DNA of 64,000 nucleotides, taken from assembly GCA_965153455.1 (NCBI GenBank), contig OZ234495.1, positions 24,548,875-24,612,874 of the forward strand, written 5' to 3'. Below the pieces are notes generated by a model. That model was not told the origin of the DNA. It did no database searches and saw nothing but the letters and a program-made list of their open reading frames with translations. Positions within the stretch are counted from its first letter, which is position 1. Every line of letters begins with the position of its first letter. Both the position numbers and the translations under genes were made by a program. Of this stretch, positions 23,199 through 34,555 are shown in pieces. Origin of the DNA: Sphagnum compactum (Eukaryota > Bryophyta > Sphagnopsida > Sphagnales).

Positions 23199-26100
23199 TG
23201 GGTGCATTGGAACTAGTGCTCTGTCATGTACCCCTAAACCCTTAACCCATTCCCTTCCAGTTTAGAGTCAAAATTGGAACACATGTTGAGAGTCTTAAGT
23301 GTGTTTCAATTGATGCAAAAGCTTGCAGTCATCCATCCATACATGATCCAGTCAATTGAATCCTAGCACCCAAGTGATCTGAACCACTGCAGATCTTCAA
23401 AGTTGTTCATGTCTTAGTGCTTGGAGATATAGCCCTACTAGTTCTGTTGTTTTGAAGGACCTGGAAAAATGGAGACTTCATATTAGTTAGAGCATCTGAA
23501 TACAAAGTCAATGCAATGGAGTTAAATATATTTGATCGCTTGTTTGAAACAAGTTTAATGCAAATTGAGAACTCCAACCTTGAATGCTGATCTGTGATTG
23601 GTTCTCTGGGTTTGGGTCGGACAATTTTTCCCATGTCCCTTGATTCTGTCAATTCATGCTTGCTCTAGTCTTCATGATTTTGCTTCAAGTCTTGTAAGTG
23701 GGGAGCTTCTTGTAAGCTCACTTGTTCATAGTCTTTCCCTGTTCTCCTTTCCTTTAGTTTCCCTTTCCATTTCTGTCAGTCTGTTTTTTTTTCTTGTCCT
23801 TGTTGTTGTGGTCTGTTGCTAGCCAGTAGTATGGCTGAGTCTTCCCGTTGCTTCCAGAATTGCAGCAGAAACTCAGTTCGCAGGTTGATGCTTGTCACTG
23901 GCCTTTACCCATTTACCCACTGTAGGGAGCTGATGAAGTCTGTGGGGAAGTTGTGGTAGTTAAGTCACTATCATCCATACTACTGTTGGTCCCTGAACAG
24001 GTGTGAGACTGGCACTTTTGTTCATACGGGTGTGTGTTTTTTGTTTTTTGTTTGTTCTGTCTTTCCTTGTTTGGTTCTTTCTATGGCTTCCTGAGGAAGT
24101 GTTAACCTTGCTCTTTTTTTCTTCAGAGTGAGAATGGAGATTTCTCTATCTTCTTATGAAAGATATTCATGCTTGCTCTAGATGTGCAAATGTTTTTCCC
24201 TAGTATAATTTTCAGTTGATGGGGAACATTATTTTGGGTTGATTCAACCCTTGCTTTCACTTTGCAGGCCTTGACTTTGAAAGAAAAAAAGGTCATATTG
24301 TAATCTGTTTGAATGCAAAGTGGGTACCTCGGGGAACAATTTTGCATTCATTCAACCCTTGCTTTTGCTTCATGGGTTTCAACTTTTTATTTAAGGTCAA
24401 ATTGTAATGCAATTTGAATGCAAAGCACCTTCACCATTTTAAGCTTGTAGAGCCCATGTTTTCTCATGGTCTATCAAGGTCCCCCTTCTGTTTAAAAAAC
24501 CTCTAATTCACTTGTCCACTTCAAATTGCACAAACTAATTTTACATGCTTTTGCTATACTGAATCACAAAATTTCCCAAAAACCATCTCCTTTCATACTA
24601 CAAATTTAAAGAGCTTGGTGTGTGCAAGAAAAGTCTTCAACCTTAGTTGCCTTCAACCATCTTACTCATACATCCATTACACATACCAAAGTATCTTGGT
24701 ATGCATTATGGGATAGAATTTTCAAATTTTGTCTTTATGTATTTACATGCATGTGCACACAACAACAACCATGTGTTGAGATCATCACATTTGAACATGA
24801 TCCAACCAAATGCTCATAAAATCCATGTGTTACTACTATCTAGCACCTCCCACACAAGCTCGCATTTTGCATAAATATCTTTGGCGACATAAATAAATCT
24901 CCATTGTACCTTTGATGCACATTGTTCAGAATGATCAAATTCTCAACTTGATATCCAATGTTCATGACATCTATGTTTGAGAAAACTATAACATTTGGAT
25001 CCTTGTTGGGTACACGAAAACTAAAAGTGCATCCATTATGTTCAAATTGTTAAGTTAATGGATCACGCCTTCAAAACATGAAAGATCAAAATGCAGTTTC
25101 ACCTTGCATGACAAGGATTTGTGGCTAATCATTTGTTGTTAGATATTGAATAATGTAAATTGTCATAATCACGAGTATGTTTTAACCTTGTATTCTTTAT
25201 AAATCATTGCACTTGGGAATTTGCAATGGAATTTGGTCGGCAATCCCAAAATCTAAATCTAGTAATCAAAGTTTATTGGAAGAACCTTACGATCCTAGCC
25301 TTAGGTTTTGTGACTCGGTCTTAACTGAGAAAGGAAAATTCAAGTTGAATTAAAAAATTTAAAAGTAGCAATAAACAATATTAGGAGCATTTCAAGGCAA
25401 TACAAAGCTAGGTGAAACTCTTTACCATTCTATATAATAGTGTTACAAATAATAGATCAATTACCTCCATGAGTCAAATGCCATGAGAATATCAACACCC
25501 AAAGAAACACCAACAAATTGTGGACTATGTACAATTTTGAAGGAACTTCAAATTGTAGATGAAGAGATCCTAAACCTACCTCTAAGTCAACAACCCAAAG
25601 CAAGAATTGTAGAACCCATATTGATACACCTAGGCATTTACACTAGTTCTATGATAACAAGTGCATCGAGTTATGGTTTTTCTTTTACCATGAACAAACC
25701 AACAAATTATTTTCTCTTTGAGACAAGTCAAGTAAGCCCATTAGAAAGCTCAAGGACTAGGTTTTTGTTTTTTTTAAAAAAAATTTTAATTGTAATTTGT
25801 AATGGTTACAAGGATGAATGGGGTGAGTAATGGATGAAAATGGTTGCCAGATGCACTTACTTGCCCATGGTGTGGATGGAGATGGTGATGTGATGTTGAT
25901 GGTGAGCTCTGGATGAAAATGATGGCCGAATGCATTCGCCCAAGGTGCCAATGGAGATGGTGATGATGGTGAGCTATGGATGAAAATGTGGGCTGGAGGA
26001 AATTGATGGATATAAGGGTGTCCTCCACATACACTACAAATTTGACAGATTTTGTTGGTTTTTGCTTTTTTTTCTCTCATGATGCCTGTGGATACCCGCC

Positions 26101-27400
26101 GGGTATCAGAAGAGGGGGGCGGGCTGGAGGGGAAAAATTGATGTGGGATAGGATGAAATGCCCTGCGAATTCTTTCCTCTCTGTGTGAGTGTGTGCATCC
26201 ACTTTACACTAAGAATCTGGGCTGAGGAGGTTTTTGTGCTTTGGAAAGTAACCATCTAAGAGTGGTAGTGGTGTAGTAGGTGCACATCTTTTCTACTTCT
26301 TCTTCTTCTTCTTCTTGACAAATGCACAAAACAAAAGAGTAGTGAAGGCAGTGTTTTTTTTTCTCTCTTTTTTATGCTCTTTTTGAAAAAGGGTTTTGCA
26401 AAAACCAAAATGAAAACCAAACAACAAAAGTTGAAAGCAGCAACCCCAGTTTTTCTTTTGTCCAACAAAAAGTCAATCCCCAAAAACAGAAAAGAAGATG
26501 ATCATGAAGAAATAGAAAGATGACGGTGAAGAGGAAGAAGCAGAAGAAGATGATGATGATGATGCAGAAGAAGATGACGATGATGAAGAAGACCCACGAA
26601 AAAGTCGAGACAGAGAAAGCAAAGGAAGAATTGGGATGATGGGTTTTCAACGACTTGGGAAGAAGAAGTTGCTTTTGTCCCAGTTGAAGAAATTGAGAAA
26701 GTCCCTGGTATATAAAAAGCCAGGGATGAGAACCCATTCACAAGAAGTACAAGTCAAATAAAAGGCATTTGAAGAAATAGGGTTTAGGGTTTAGTAAGGG
26801 CCATGAGTACCTAGTGCGTAAAGCAAGCTCAGTCGCTCACACTCCGGCTTTTGCGCAATACCCGACAACCCATAAATCAACAATTTTCCAGTTCTCCGGG
26901 AAAAAGGAAAACACCCAAAAAAAGAAAAAAATGAAAGAATCCCGAAAAAGGGATTTTGCAACCAAAAAGAGGATTTTTGCAGCAGCAGGATTAGGTCCAT
27001 CTTAAGCACACACCGACAACAACAGCAACAAATTGAAGCTAAGAAAACACTCTACCACAACAACCCACACTTCAAACGACAAAAAAAAGAAGACAGAAAA
27101 CAGAAGAAAAGGAGAAGAAGAAGAAGAAGAAGAGGAAAGAAGTTGGGTGCGGTTTTAACGGTTCACAAAAGTGTTGGGTTTTGTTTTTTTCTTTCTTTCT
27201 TTTCTGCAGTTGTACCTGAAGCATTTGAGTAATCACCCTGGAACTTCCCAGCTGAGGCCGGTTATATACTAATTGTTTGTTCTTGGAAGAGGAGGAGAAC
27301 AAGAAGGAGAACAAGAAGAAGAAGAAGGGTTTTTGGGTCACACAGGAGGATGTTAGGTGATGATGATGATGTTTGCAGCATCGGAGTTCAGACAAGAGTG
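23199..27400. other. Intergenic DNA with small tandem duplications and purine-rich runs
   Basis: HDC1 3' flank, then AT-rich DNA without a credible gene. Visible structure: a two-copy repeat at 24238-24424 (TTCAACCCTTGCTTT ... GAATGCAAAG, about 108-bp spacing); a two-and-a-half-copy repeat of about 70-77 bp at 25833-25990 (GGATGAAAATG...GGAGATGGTGATG); and GAA/GAT/CTT triplet runs at 26300-26320, 26525-26590 and 27105-27135. Part of 26,400-27,400 may be promoter or leader of the following gene, but I cannot show it. Confidence 0.55.
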
Positions 27401-27435
27401 ATCCACTACTACTACTACTACTACGGGAACTCATC

Positions 27436-27776
27436 ATGGCATCTCTCACCAGGGGTCTGCTGACTTGCAGAGGTGACTAATGTTGATGGTGGTGGTGGTG
27501 TGCTGCTGCTGCTCTTGCTGTTGCTGCATTTGTTGTTGTTACTAGTATGTGTTGGGTTGTGGGAGGATATATAGGGTAGACTACTGCAGCTGTTTGTTGT
27601 GAAGTTGGTGCTGGAATGGAGGAGGAGATTATCATGTGAGTGAGAGATTCTGGGAAAGCTGGAAGCGATTGTGGATGGGGTGTGGTGCGGTGGGGGTGGA
27701 GCAAGAGCAAATGGTGATGGTCACCAGGAGGATCAACTGAATGTGGTGCCAAATGCTTCGAAGACCTCGAATGCAG
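27436..27776 (+). other. Candidate 5' exon(s) of the O-fucosyltransferase-family gene
   Basis: The first conserved exon (29290) needs an upstream exon ending in phase 1. Two candidates exist. One is ATG 27436 reading MASLTRGLLTCRG with donor GAG|GTGACT at about 27473. The other is a frame ending NVVPNASKTSNAG at 27776 with donor CAG|GTAAAT. In the same frame as the second lies a Leu-rich stretch (about 27491-27560, LLLLLLLLHLLLLLVCVGLW) that would make a good signal anchor. However, TAG (about 27572) and TGA (27641-27643) separate it from the second candidate, so further splicing or a sequence error would be needed. The true start is not resolved. Confidence 0.4.
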
Positions 27777-28037
27777 GTAAATGGTAGCAGCAGCAACAGC
27801 AGTAGTACTCTTCATGTGTACATCACTTTGATGTTTGCACATCCTCTTCTTGTGTGTTTTATGTAGTGTGGGGGCGAAGAAGAAGAAGAAGAAATGCTCT
27901 TCTTCTTCTTGAAACCCCATTTTTTTCTTGGAATCCAAGGTAAATAAATAAAAGCCACAAAATGGAATTTGGTGTGAAAGATGCCAATTGTCTCTATGCT
28001 AGTAGTTTCTTTGTTTGGCTAAGAAAGCAAAGCCCCT

Positions 28038-28100
28038 GGTGGGTGGGTGGGTGGGTGGGTGCCTGGGTTGGTTGGTTGGTTGGTTGGTTGGTGGGTGGGC
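28038..28100 (+). repeat. GGGT/GGTT microsatellite, possible G-quadruplex
   Basis: At least five GGG runs separated by single T bases (28041-28060), then GGTT units and another GGTGGGTGGG. It lies in the presumed first intron. Four or more G3 tracts with 1-nt loops is the classic G-quadruplex pattern. Confidence 0.75.
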
Positions 28101-28239
28101 AGGTCTGGGTCATCTGGACAGGTACCATCATACTTGTGTTCACTTGTTTCATTCACCTGTGTACCTTAAGAGAGCTATGGCAACCGCATTTTCTGCCACA
28201 AACCAACAACCGACCCTCTTGCAACCATGGCTTTATAAA

Positions 28240-28363
28240 CCCTTTGCCAAAGAGTAAGAATCATCCTCTACATTTGCTCAAATTAACAGACTAGGTAACT
28301 GGCTTTGCCTCAGAGTAAGCATTGTCCTCTACATTTGCTCAATTTTATAGACTAGGTAACTGG
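28240..28363 (+). repeat. 61-bp tandem duplication in O-fucosyltransferase-family intron
   Basis: Two copies with AGAGTAAG at 28251 and 28312, each followed by TCCTCTACATTTGCTCAA and ACTAGGTAACTGGC. Divergence is modest, so the duplication is fairly recent. Confidence 0.8.
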
Positions 28364-29289
28364 CAAGAGGATGCTGGCTACAGGATATAGTTGAGGCACA
28401 GGAGCACTAAAACTATATCAGGTAGCCAGTGTCCTGGAGCCGGTTACAGGACATAATCCACAGGGAAGGCAAATTGAGCTGACTGCTATTTCTCATAACC
28501 AGCCCTCTTCACAGACAGAAAGGTCTCTTCATCGATGAAAAGCAGATTACTTTATTTACCTTCAAGAAGAAGGTTGTTTATCAGAAAATAGTGTTTGTCT
28601 CAAGGATGAATCAGAATGCAAACATGTCAGTGAGATTTGCCTTCCTGTTGATTATGTAACAACAAAAAAAGAAAAGGGGGTGGAAAATTTGTATGACTGC
28701 CAGACAAGAACCTACTAGAGAATGTGCCATGAGGGCAGGTGCATTCTGCCTCCTAGTGAGTTGATAGGGCAAGCCCAGTAGGCCAAGCCCTAGGGACAGA
28801 ACTAGGTGACAGAATGCACACTAGGCACACATTCCCTGACGTAAAGCATCCGAGTAGGAGGTAGGTTGGAATTGGGAGAATTGGCACTTGCGTAGATCTG
28901 TAATGCCCTGAATCAGCTGCCACTGCAAGTTCTTGCATTTAAGACGCAGAGATACCTGCAGAATAGCTAGGCTATGATCCTTTAATATAAGCATGAACAA
29001 TCACCACTACTAAATTCTCTTAAGTTGTTGATGATGTGATTTTCTCAATGCAAATGTTGAACATTTTATGCTTACGGTTGGTGGATGGATTTTTGAAGTG
29101 TTTCTGTTTTACTATTTCGTCCCTCCTATCTCTCTGTAATTCTGTTTTCAACAATCTTCAATTGGATATTTTATCCAGAAAGCCCACCCTGTCAAGAGTT
29201 AGTTTTTGAGTTTATATATTTTGTTGTGATTTACTTTGGTTTGTGATTGTGTGACGCTCTCTCTTTGGGAATTGGCAATTCTTCTACAG

Positions 29290-31582
29290 GAGACTATGTG
29301 AACAATGGATATCTCATGGTTTCTTGCAATGGTGGTCTCAATCAAATGCGTGCTGGGGTATGGTTTCTTTTTATGGAAGGGAAATTTTAATTTAATTTAG
29401 TTTAAATTTTTTTAAATCCAATCTTGTTGCGTTTTTCTTTTTCCTTTCTTTCTTTCTTTTTTCCTGTTCTTTTTCAATTTTGGGTCTTGAATTCTCCCTA
29501 ACATAGAGCAAAATTTAACGTCTTGGTTTACCCATGATCTTAGCAAGGAGCATGATGGTTGGTTGATGGGGGAGGGATTTCCTTTGCAGATTTGTGATAT
29601 GGTGGCCATAGCCAAGCTATTGAATGTGACTTTAGTCCTCCCTGAGCTTGATCATACGTCATTCTGGGCAGATCCCAGGTACTTCATTCCGCAGACTTGG
29701 GGACTCATCTTAATGTTGTCAAGCAAGACAGACAGAGAGAGTTTTGTGTAGGGTAAGGAACAGGAGGGGGCCGTTCTGGGAAGGAGAGCCCAGTGGAGGC
29801 AGGAACCAAATTCCCAGAACAGCCCTGTTCAAGGTCCTTGCCCAGCTTAAAGGACTGGTAGAATTTTGCTTTTATAAAAAGATGACTGTGATTCATCTTA
29901 GAGGAGAAGAGGCACCTTACCCGGTGTTCTTAGAATCAGGGACAGATACCTGCTGGTTATCAACCCAGGTATATACCCACTTACCTACTGCTTCTCAAAC
30001 TAATCAAAGAACCAGGTTCCTATATAACCGCAGTTCAAAACCGGAACCAACGGTTCTCTGATTCTGTGAGATTAAAGGACCATGGGTATGTAGGCAATGG
30101 AAGTAGAGAGAGGCATGAGTAGGTAGGAAATGACAGAATTAGCTGTCTCACTGCCAATATTGCTGTCATTCAAGACACCGTAAAAGAGAACCTGCAGAAT
30201 AACTAGGTATGGTGTAGGGTTTAGGGCTTTAATGGAACTTCGGTGTGAGAGTGAGACTATGCAACAGAACTCCAATTGCAAATCAATTCCAGTTAACTTG
30301 GGTTCTGAGTATCTACTATTTACATATAGATGAGCATGAATGCAAAAATGCTTGAAAAAGCTTTCTAATCTAAATGTTGGGATGCTGGGGCGGGGGGCAG
30401 TGATTTTGGAGACATTTTTGACACCTCATATTTTATAGCATCACTCAGAAGTAGTGTGCAGATCATCCCTGAGCTCCCAAGTAGCCTTCTTCAGAAGATC
30501 CAAGAAGGCTCCTTGCCTGTATATTACATGCATCCAGGCAGCTGGTCTAACGAATCATACTATCTCAATCAGGTGTGGATAGATGTCATTAAGAACCCCT
30601 AAACCCTAAACCCTTAAACCCTAAACCCACCCCAATTTTTAATTTTTTTTAAATTTTGGGTTAATCTGTCCATGATTTATTTCTATACCCTTTTTTTTAA
30701 ATGGGTTTTTTTGGTATGTTTTATTTTTATTTCTATTTTGATTTTTGTTGATGCAGATTCTGCCTTTGGTACAAAAGTATGGAGTTTTGCATTTTAATAA
30801 GACCGATACGCGATTGGCAAACAGCGTTCCACTAGATATGCAGCTACTACGGTGTCATACCAACTATCATGCCCTGCGATTCGCACCCCACATTGAGGAT
30901 TTGGGTTGGAAACTGGTGAAAATACTTCAGGCCAGAGGCCGATTCATGGTGTTGCATTTACGCTACGAAAAGGATATGTTGGCATTCTCTGGATGTACAA
31001 ACGGCTGCACCCCAGAGGAGGCTGATGACCTGACTCGTATGAGGTGGGATCTACTACTGCAGGCCTTTTCCTTTAGGGTTTACGGACTAGGTATTACTTA
31101 CCTTGAGCCCTACGAGAGTACAACAGAACTCGACTAGGTAGATGGGCTGCTATAGCTTCTAGTCAGCGCCAGAGTGAACCCGCACCCATGAGCACACCAT
31201 GCAGGATGGATGATGTGTGGACACAAAAACACTTTTTCATTGTATCATACATAGTTGTCAGGGTTGCTACCTACCTCTTAGTAAGCTATATTTTGAGCTA
31301 CCAGCTGACCTAATTTTAGGAGGTGTGCAGGTATGCAACCACCTGGTGGAAAGAAAAGGCAATTGTATCAGAGCAAAAGCGGCAGGAGGGTCTTTGCCCA
31401 TTGACACCAGAGGAGACTGTGTTGGTCTTGAGGGGTCTGGGTTATGACAGTAGCACCCACATCTACATCGCTGCAGGAGAGATTTATGGAGGTGAGCGGC
31501 GGATGGCGAAACTACATGCTGCCTTTCCCAATCTAGTAAGTGTGCTTATGGTGACAGCCATTGCCTCTCCTGGTGCCCTGAG

Positions 31583-31613
<31 letters not shown>

Positions 31614-32999
31614 CTAGATCCTTTCAAATGGGTGTAAAGGCCCAAAGAAATTTTGGTTCCTTTTCTTTATGCTGGGTAAAGCCCTCGTTGGTGTTGCAGG
31701 GCTGTGCAGAAATACAGGGCCCCTTGCTTGGGACTCAGCTCTTGCCTTGCACAGGTCCATTATTTCTGCACACCGCCTGCACCTCGGGCCTTAACAGTTA
31801 AAACACTTCGTGACCTTATTAAGCTTACTGCATATATAGAGGACAAGTTATCGGGTATTGTATTTTGGATGTGATAAACACTTGTAGAGTCCCAAATAGG
31901 GGGTGTTGTGGGTGGAGATGCTCTAAGGGCCTTTATATATTTTGTAAGGTCCCCAACTAGGTTGTACAAGGGGCCTTAACTCATTTGGTAAGGTCCCCGA
32001 TAGGCTGTATAAGGCCTTTTAGCATATTTTGTAAGGTCCAGATCAGGGTATCGTCAAGATCTGACTGACAGGGTTTTCAGTAAAGGGAAAGGGCCTATCT
32101 TTCAAACCTTCCAAGATGTCAATACCTTCCACTTGGACTACCAGCATTCTCATTACAGGTACCTTAAGTCTCGGGAAGGTTTGAAAGATAGGCCCTTCTC
32201 CTATACTTCAAATGATTTTTGTTTTGGTTTGTATTATATATTTATGTTTATTATTTTAATTTAATTTTTAAAAATTAATTAATTGTTTTTTTCTTAAATG
32301 TTTTTTTGGGGGTTTTTTGTTTTTGTTTTTGGGCCTGATCCTGGTTTCTTGAAATTGTTTGTATGTAGATTTCTTGATACCCATCAAAGTTTTATTATTG
32401 TGTTTTGAGTAGGTCCGGAAAGAGATGTTGCTGACACCAGAGGAGCTGAAACCATTTCAGAACCACTCAACACAAATGGCAGCATTGGACTACATGGTAT
32501 CAATGGCAAGTGATGTGTTTGTCCCAACGTATTATGGCAACATGGCAAAGATTGTTGAAGGCCATCGAAGGTACTTTTTTTTTTTGGTCCTTTTTAATAA
32601 AAAGTTGCACTAATTTGCCCTCTTTGAACCAAATTTGGGTGGTTTCAAAGTTTTAGTGCAAAACCAGAGAGGCACTAATAGATGCACAATTTTCACTAAT
32701 TTTTTTAGTTTTCTTCTTCTTCAACCAGATATACGGGTTTCCAGAATACCATCTTATTTGATCGAAAGCGAGTAGTGGAGCTTGTGGACCAGTATACAAA
32801 TGGAACAATCAAGTGGGAAGATTTCTCAACTGCAATTCGACAATCTCACCAAACTCGCATTGGCACTCCCACCATGCGTAAAGTCATTCCTGGACAACCA
32901 AAAGAGGAAGACTATTTCTATGCAAATCCACAAGAATGCTTGTGCCCTGAATCCACCACCTCTGTGTCCATCAACCATTTGCCAATTAGCTCTTCTTAG
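29290..32999 (+). CDS. O-fucosyltransferase-family protein (GT106/PF10250 type), conserved part
   Basis: Exons 29290-29357, 29590-29678, 30401-30572, 30757-31043, 31331-31535, 32413-32570 and 32729-32999 join in phase to about 416 residues. Motifs in order: [74 protein letters not shown]-like ([11 protein letters not shown]), [89 protein letters not shown], and the C-terminal [15 protein letters not shown]. This is the plant family once called DUF246, Golgi type-II glycosyltransferases of which some act in pectin rhamnosylation; the sugar transferred here is unknown. The N-terminal anchor exon is missing or unresolved, so this entry is 5'-partial. The intron before the exon at 30401 ends in an unusually G-rich acceptor (GGGGGGCAG). 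Confidence 0.9.
29755..29835. repeat. Foldback in O-fucosyltransferase-family intron
   Basis: GGCCGTTCTGGGAA at 29769-29782 is matched by TTCCCAGAACAGCC at 29811-29824 with one mismatch. The outer GGAACAGG (29757-29764) is loosely matched by CCTGTTC after the right arm. The loop is about 28 nt. It lies just inside the intron between the second and third conserved exons. Confidence 0.75.
30591..30634. repeat. Interstitial telomere-type repeat
   Basis: Four to five imperfect CCCTAAA units follow the exon ending at 30572. Plant telomeres are usually (CCCTAAA)n, so this is a short interstitial copy inside an intron. Single units also occur near 3365, 4090 and 34943. Confidence 0.8.
31586..31613 (+). 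repeat. (GA)n microsatellite in intron
   Basis: A GA run of about 14 units lies 50 bp after the exon ending at 31535. Confidence 0.8.
31900..32060. repeat. Degenerate tandem repeat of about 50-55 bp in intron
   Basis: GTAAGGTCCCCAACTAGGTTG, GTAAGGTCCCCGATAGGCTG and GTAAGGTCCAGATCAGGG follow one another (near 31948, 31990 and 32031), linked by AAGGCCTT-like segments. It directly precedes the long inverted repeat at 32089. Confidence 0.7.
32089..32197. repeat. Perfect 24-bp inverted repeat (foldback element) in intron
   Basis: The arm 32089-32112 is the exact reverse complement of 32174-32197; both contain GGGCCTATCTTTCAAACC or its complement. The loop is 61 nt. Read on the - strand, the outer end of the right arm continues as GTATAGGAGAAGGGCC, which recurs at 56898 and 58122 in this window, so this is one copy of a dispersed element. 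Confidence 0.9.
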
Positions 33000-34555
33000 T
33001 CACATATGCCCAAAAAGAAAAATAAAATGGTGGAAATGAAATAGTTTCTCAGGAGTGTCAAGATCTTTCATTGATTTTATTGTTTTTTAAATAAAGAAAG
33101 TTGAATTCTCCCAGTCAGATTTCTTAAACTAACCGAAGAGGCAGATTATTCAATAATGACCCAGTGAGCAATTTTAACCCAAAGGGTTTTTATGTTGCAA
33201 AGTGGGTGATATTGGTAGAAGAACTATTACTGGAAAATGCTTAGTTCAATGTAAATTTTTCAAAGTGGCTTCAAAACCCTGCATCTAAAGAGCTGGGGTT
33301 TTTCCCCCTGGTTTGATTATCCTGTTGATTTTGGTGCTCAGATTGCCTCTTTGGTGAGTGAACCCACCATACTTTGGTGACCACAAATTTGAAGTCTGTG
33401 CAAGCAGGTGTTTCTCATTCACTTAGGTGCATTTCCATGAAATCCACCCATCCACTATTGTGACCTCATCCTGTTGTGGGTAGTGCAAAAACCCAAAACC
33501 TTATGTCTTTCCTCCATGATTCCAACCTCATCTATTGTGGATAGTGGAAGAGTTATTCCAATTGCCACAAATTCCACCCATCCACTAATTCCATTGCCAT
33601 GAAATCCAGCCATCCTCTATTCCAACCCCAGCATCTCTTGTGAAATCTGGCCATCCACTATTCCTACCTCATCTACTGTGAATAGTGTGTTACCCTTGCC
33701 ATGAAATCCACCCATCCACTATTCTGACCTTATTCCATTGATCAATCAAAATTGAGAACCCCAAACCTCTCTTTCTATTGTCTGCTTTCCTGTGTTTCTA
33801 TTTCCCAACTGGCTTATTTTCTGCACTACCACTAGCAAACTTGCCGTGGCTTTTTCAATCAGGCATAATTTTCATTTTGGAATTCCAGCTACAAAAAAAG
33901 GGTTGAGAGATTGAACTTGTGCATTGCATTTTCATTCCAGCAAAATTTTCATTTCCAAACTTCCAGCTATAAAAAAGGACTTGAGAAATTGCAACACATC
34001 TTCCACTGCAAGAGAAAGGCCAAATCGTTATCAATGATCAAAATCTGATCAACTTCACAAAAAGGAAAGACATAGATCAAAGACCTGCCCACCAGCAGAT
34101 AGCCTGTCTGGACTTATTGGAAAATGAATTGGACCCTCATGTGAAGCCTGAACAAAAAAACTCCCAAAGAAAACTCCCAAGATTCACAACCCAAGAGAGG
34201 ATAGAAGGGCTTGCACCATTCTTTGTCTATACAAGTTTGAGATGAAAGGTTTGAGGCTTTCATTGGGGCAGTTCATGTCTTCTACATGAACTTCACGTTG
34301 AACCTAGACAATTATAGCCTATAACACAATTCCAGAAAGTGCAATGTCCTTTTACTGTAACCCGAGATTAATGTCAGCCACCACATACATAAATTTTTTT
34401 CCGTGATTCAATGCTAATAACTACACAAAAATTAATGAACTTTACAATGGGTTTTAACTTGAACCAGGCTGCTGCTGGAGACCAAATAATGGGGGAGGCA
34501 AATTGAATTTAACTCTAGACCAACTGCCATTACCATTCATCATGGGCTGCAGCTG
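33000..34555. other. Convergent 3' intergenic region
   Basis: It separates the 3' ends of the O-fucosyltransferase-family gene (+) and the REN1-type gene (-). Several near-repeats of AAATCCACCCATCCACTATT occur at 33440-33740 (about six diverged copies). No coding region is supported; both 3' UTRs must lie here. Confidence 0.65.
33438..33745. repeat. Degenerate repeat of CCATCCACTATT units
   Basis: Units of the type ATGAAATCCACCCATCCACTATT recur about six times at uneven spacing of 40-75 bp between 33438 and 33745. Confidence 0.65.

Noticed and set aside
26256-27938. - strand frames with Leu/His/Phe runs before the O-fucosyltransferase-family gene
   Set aside because: Translated triplet repeats (GAA, GAT, TGG) without domain similarity or splice support.
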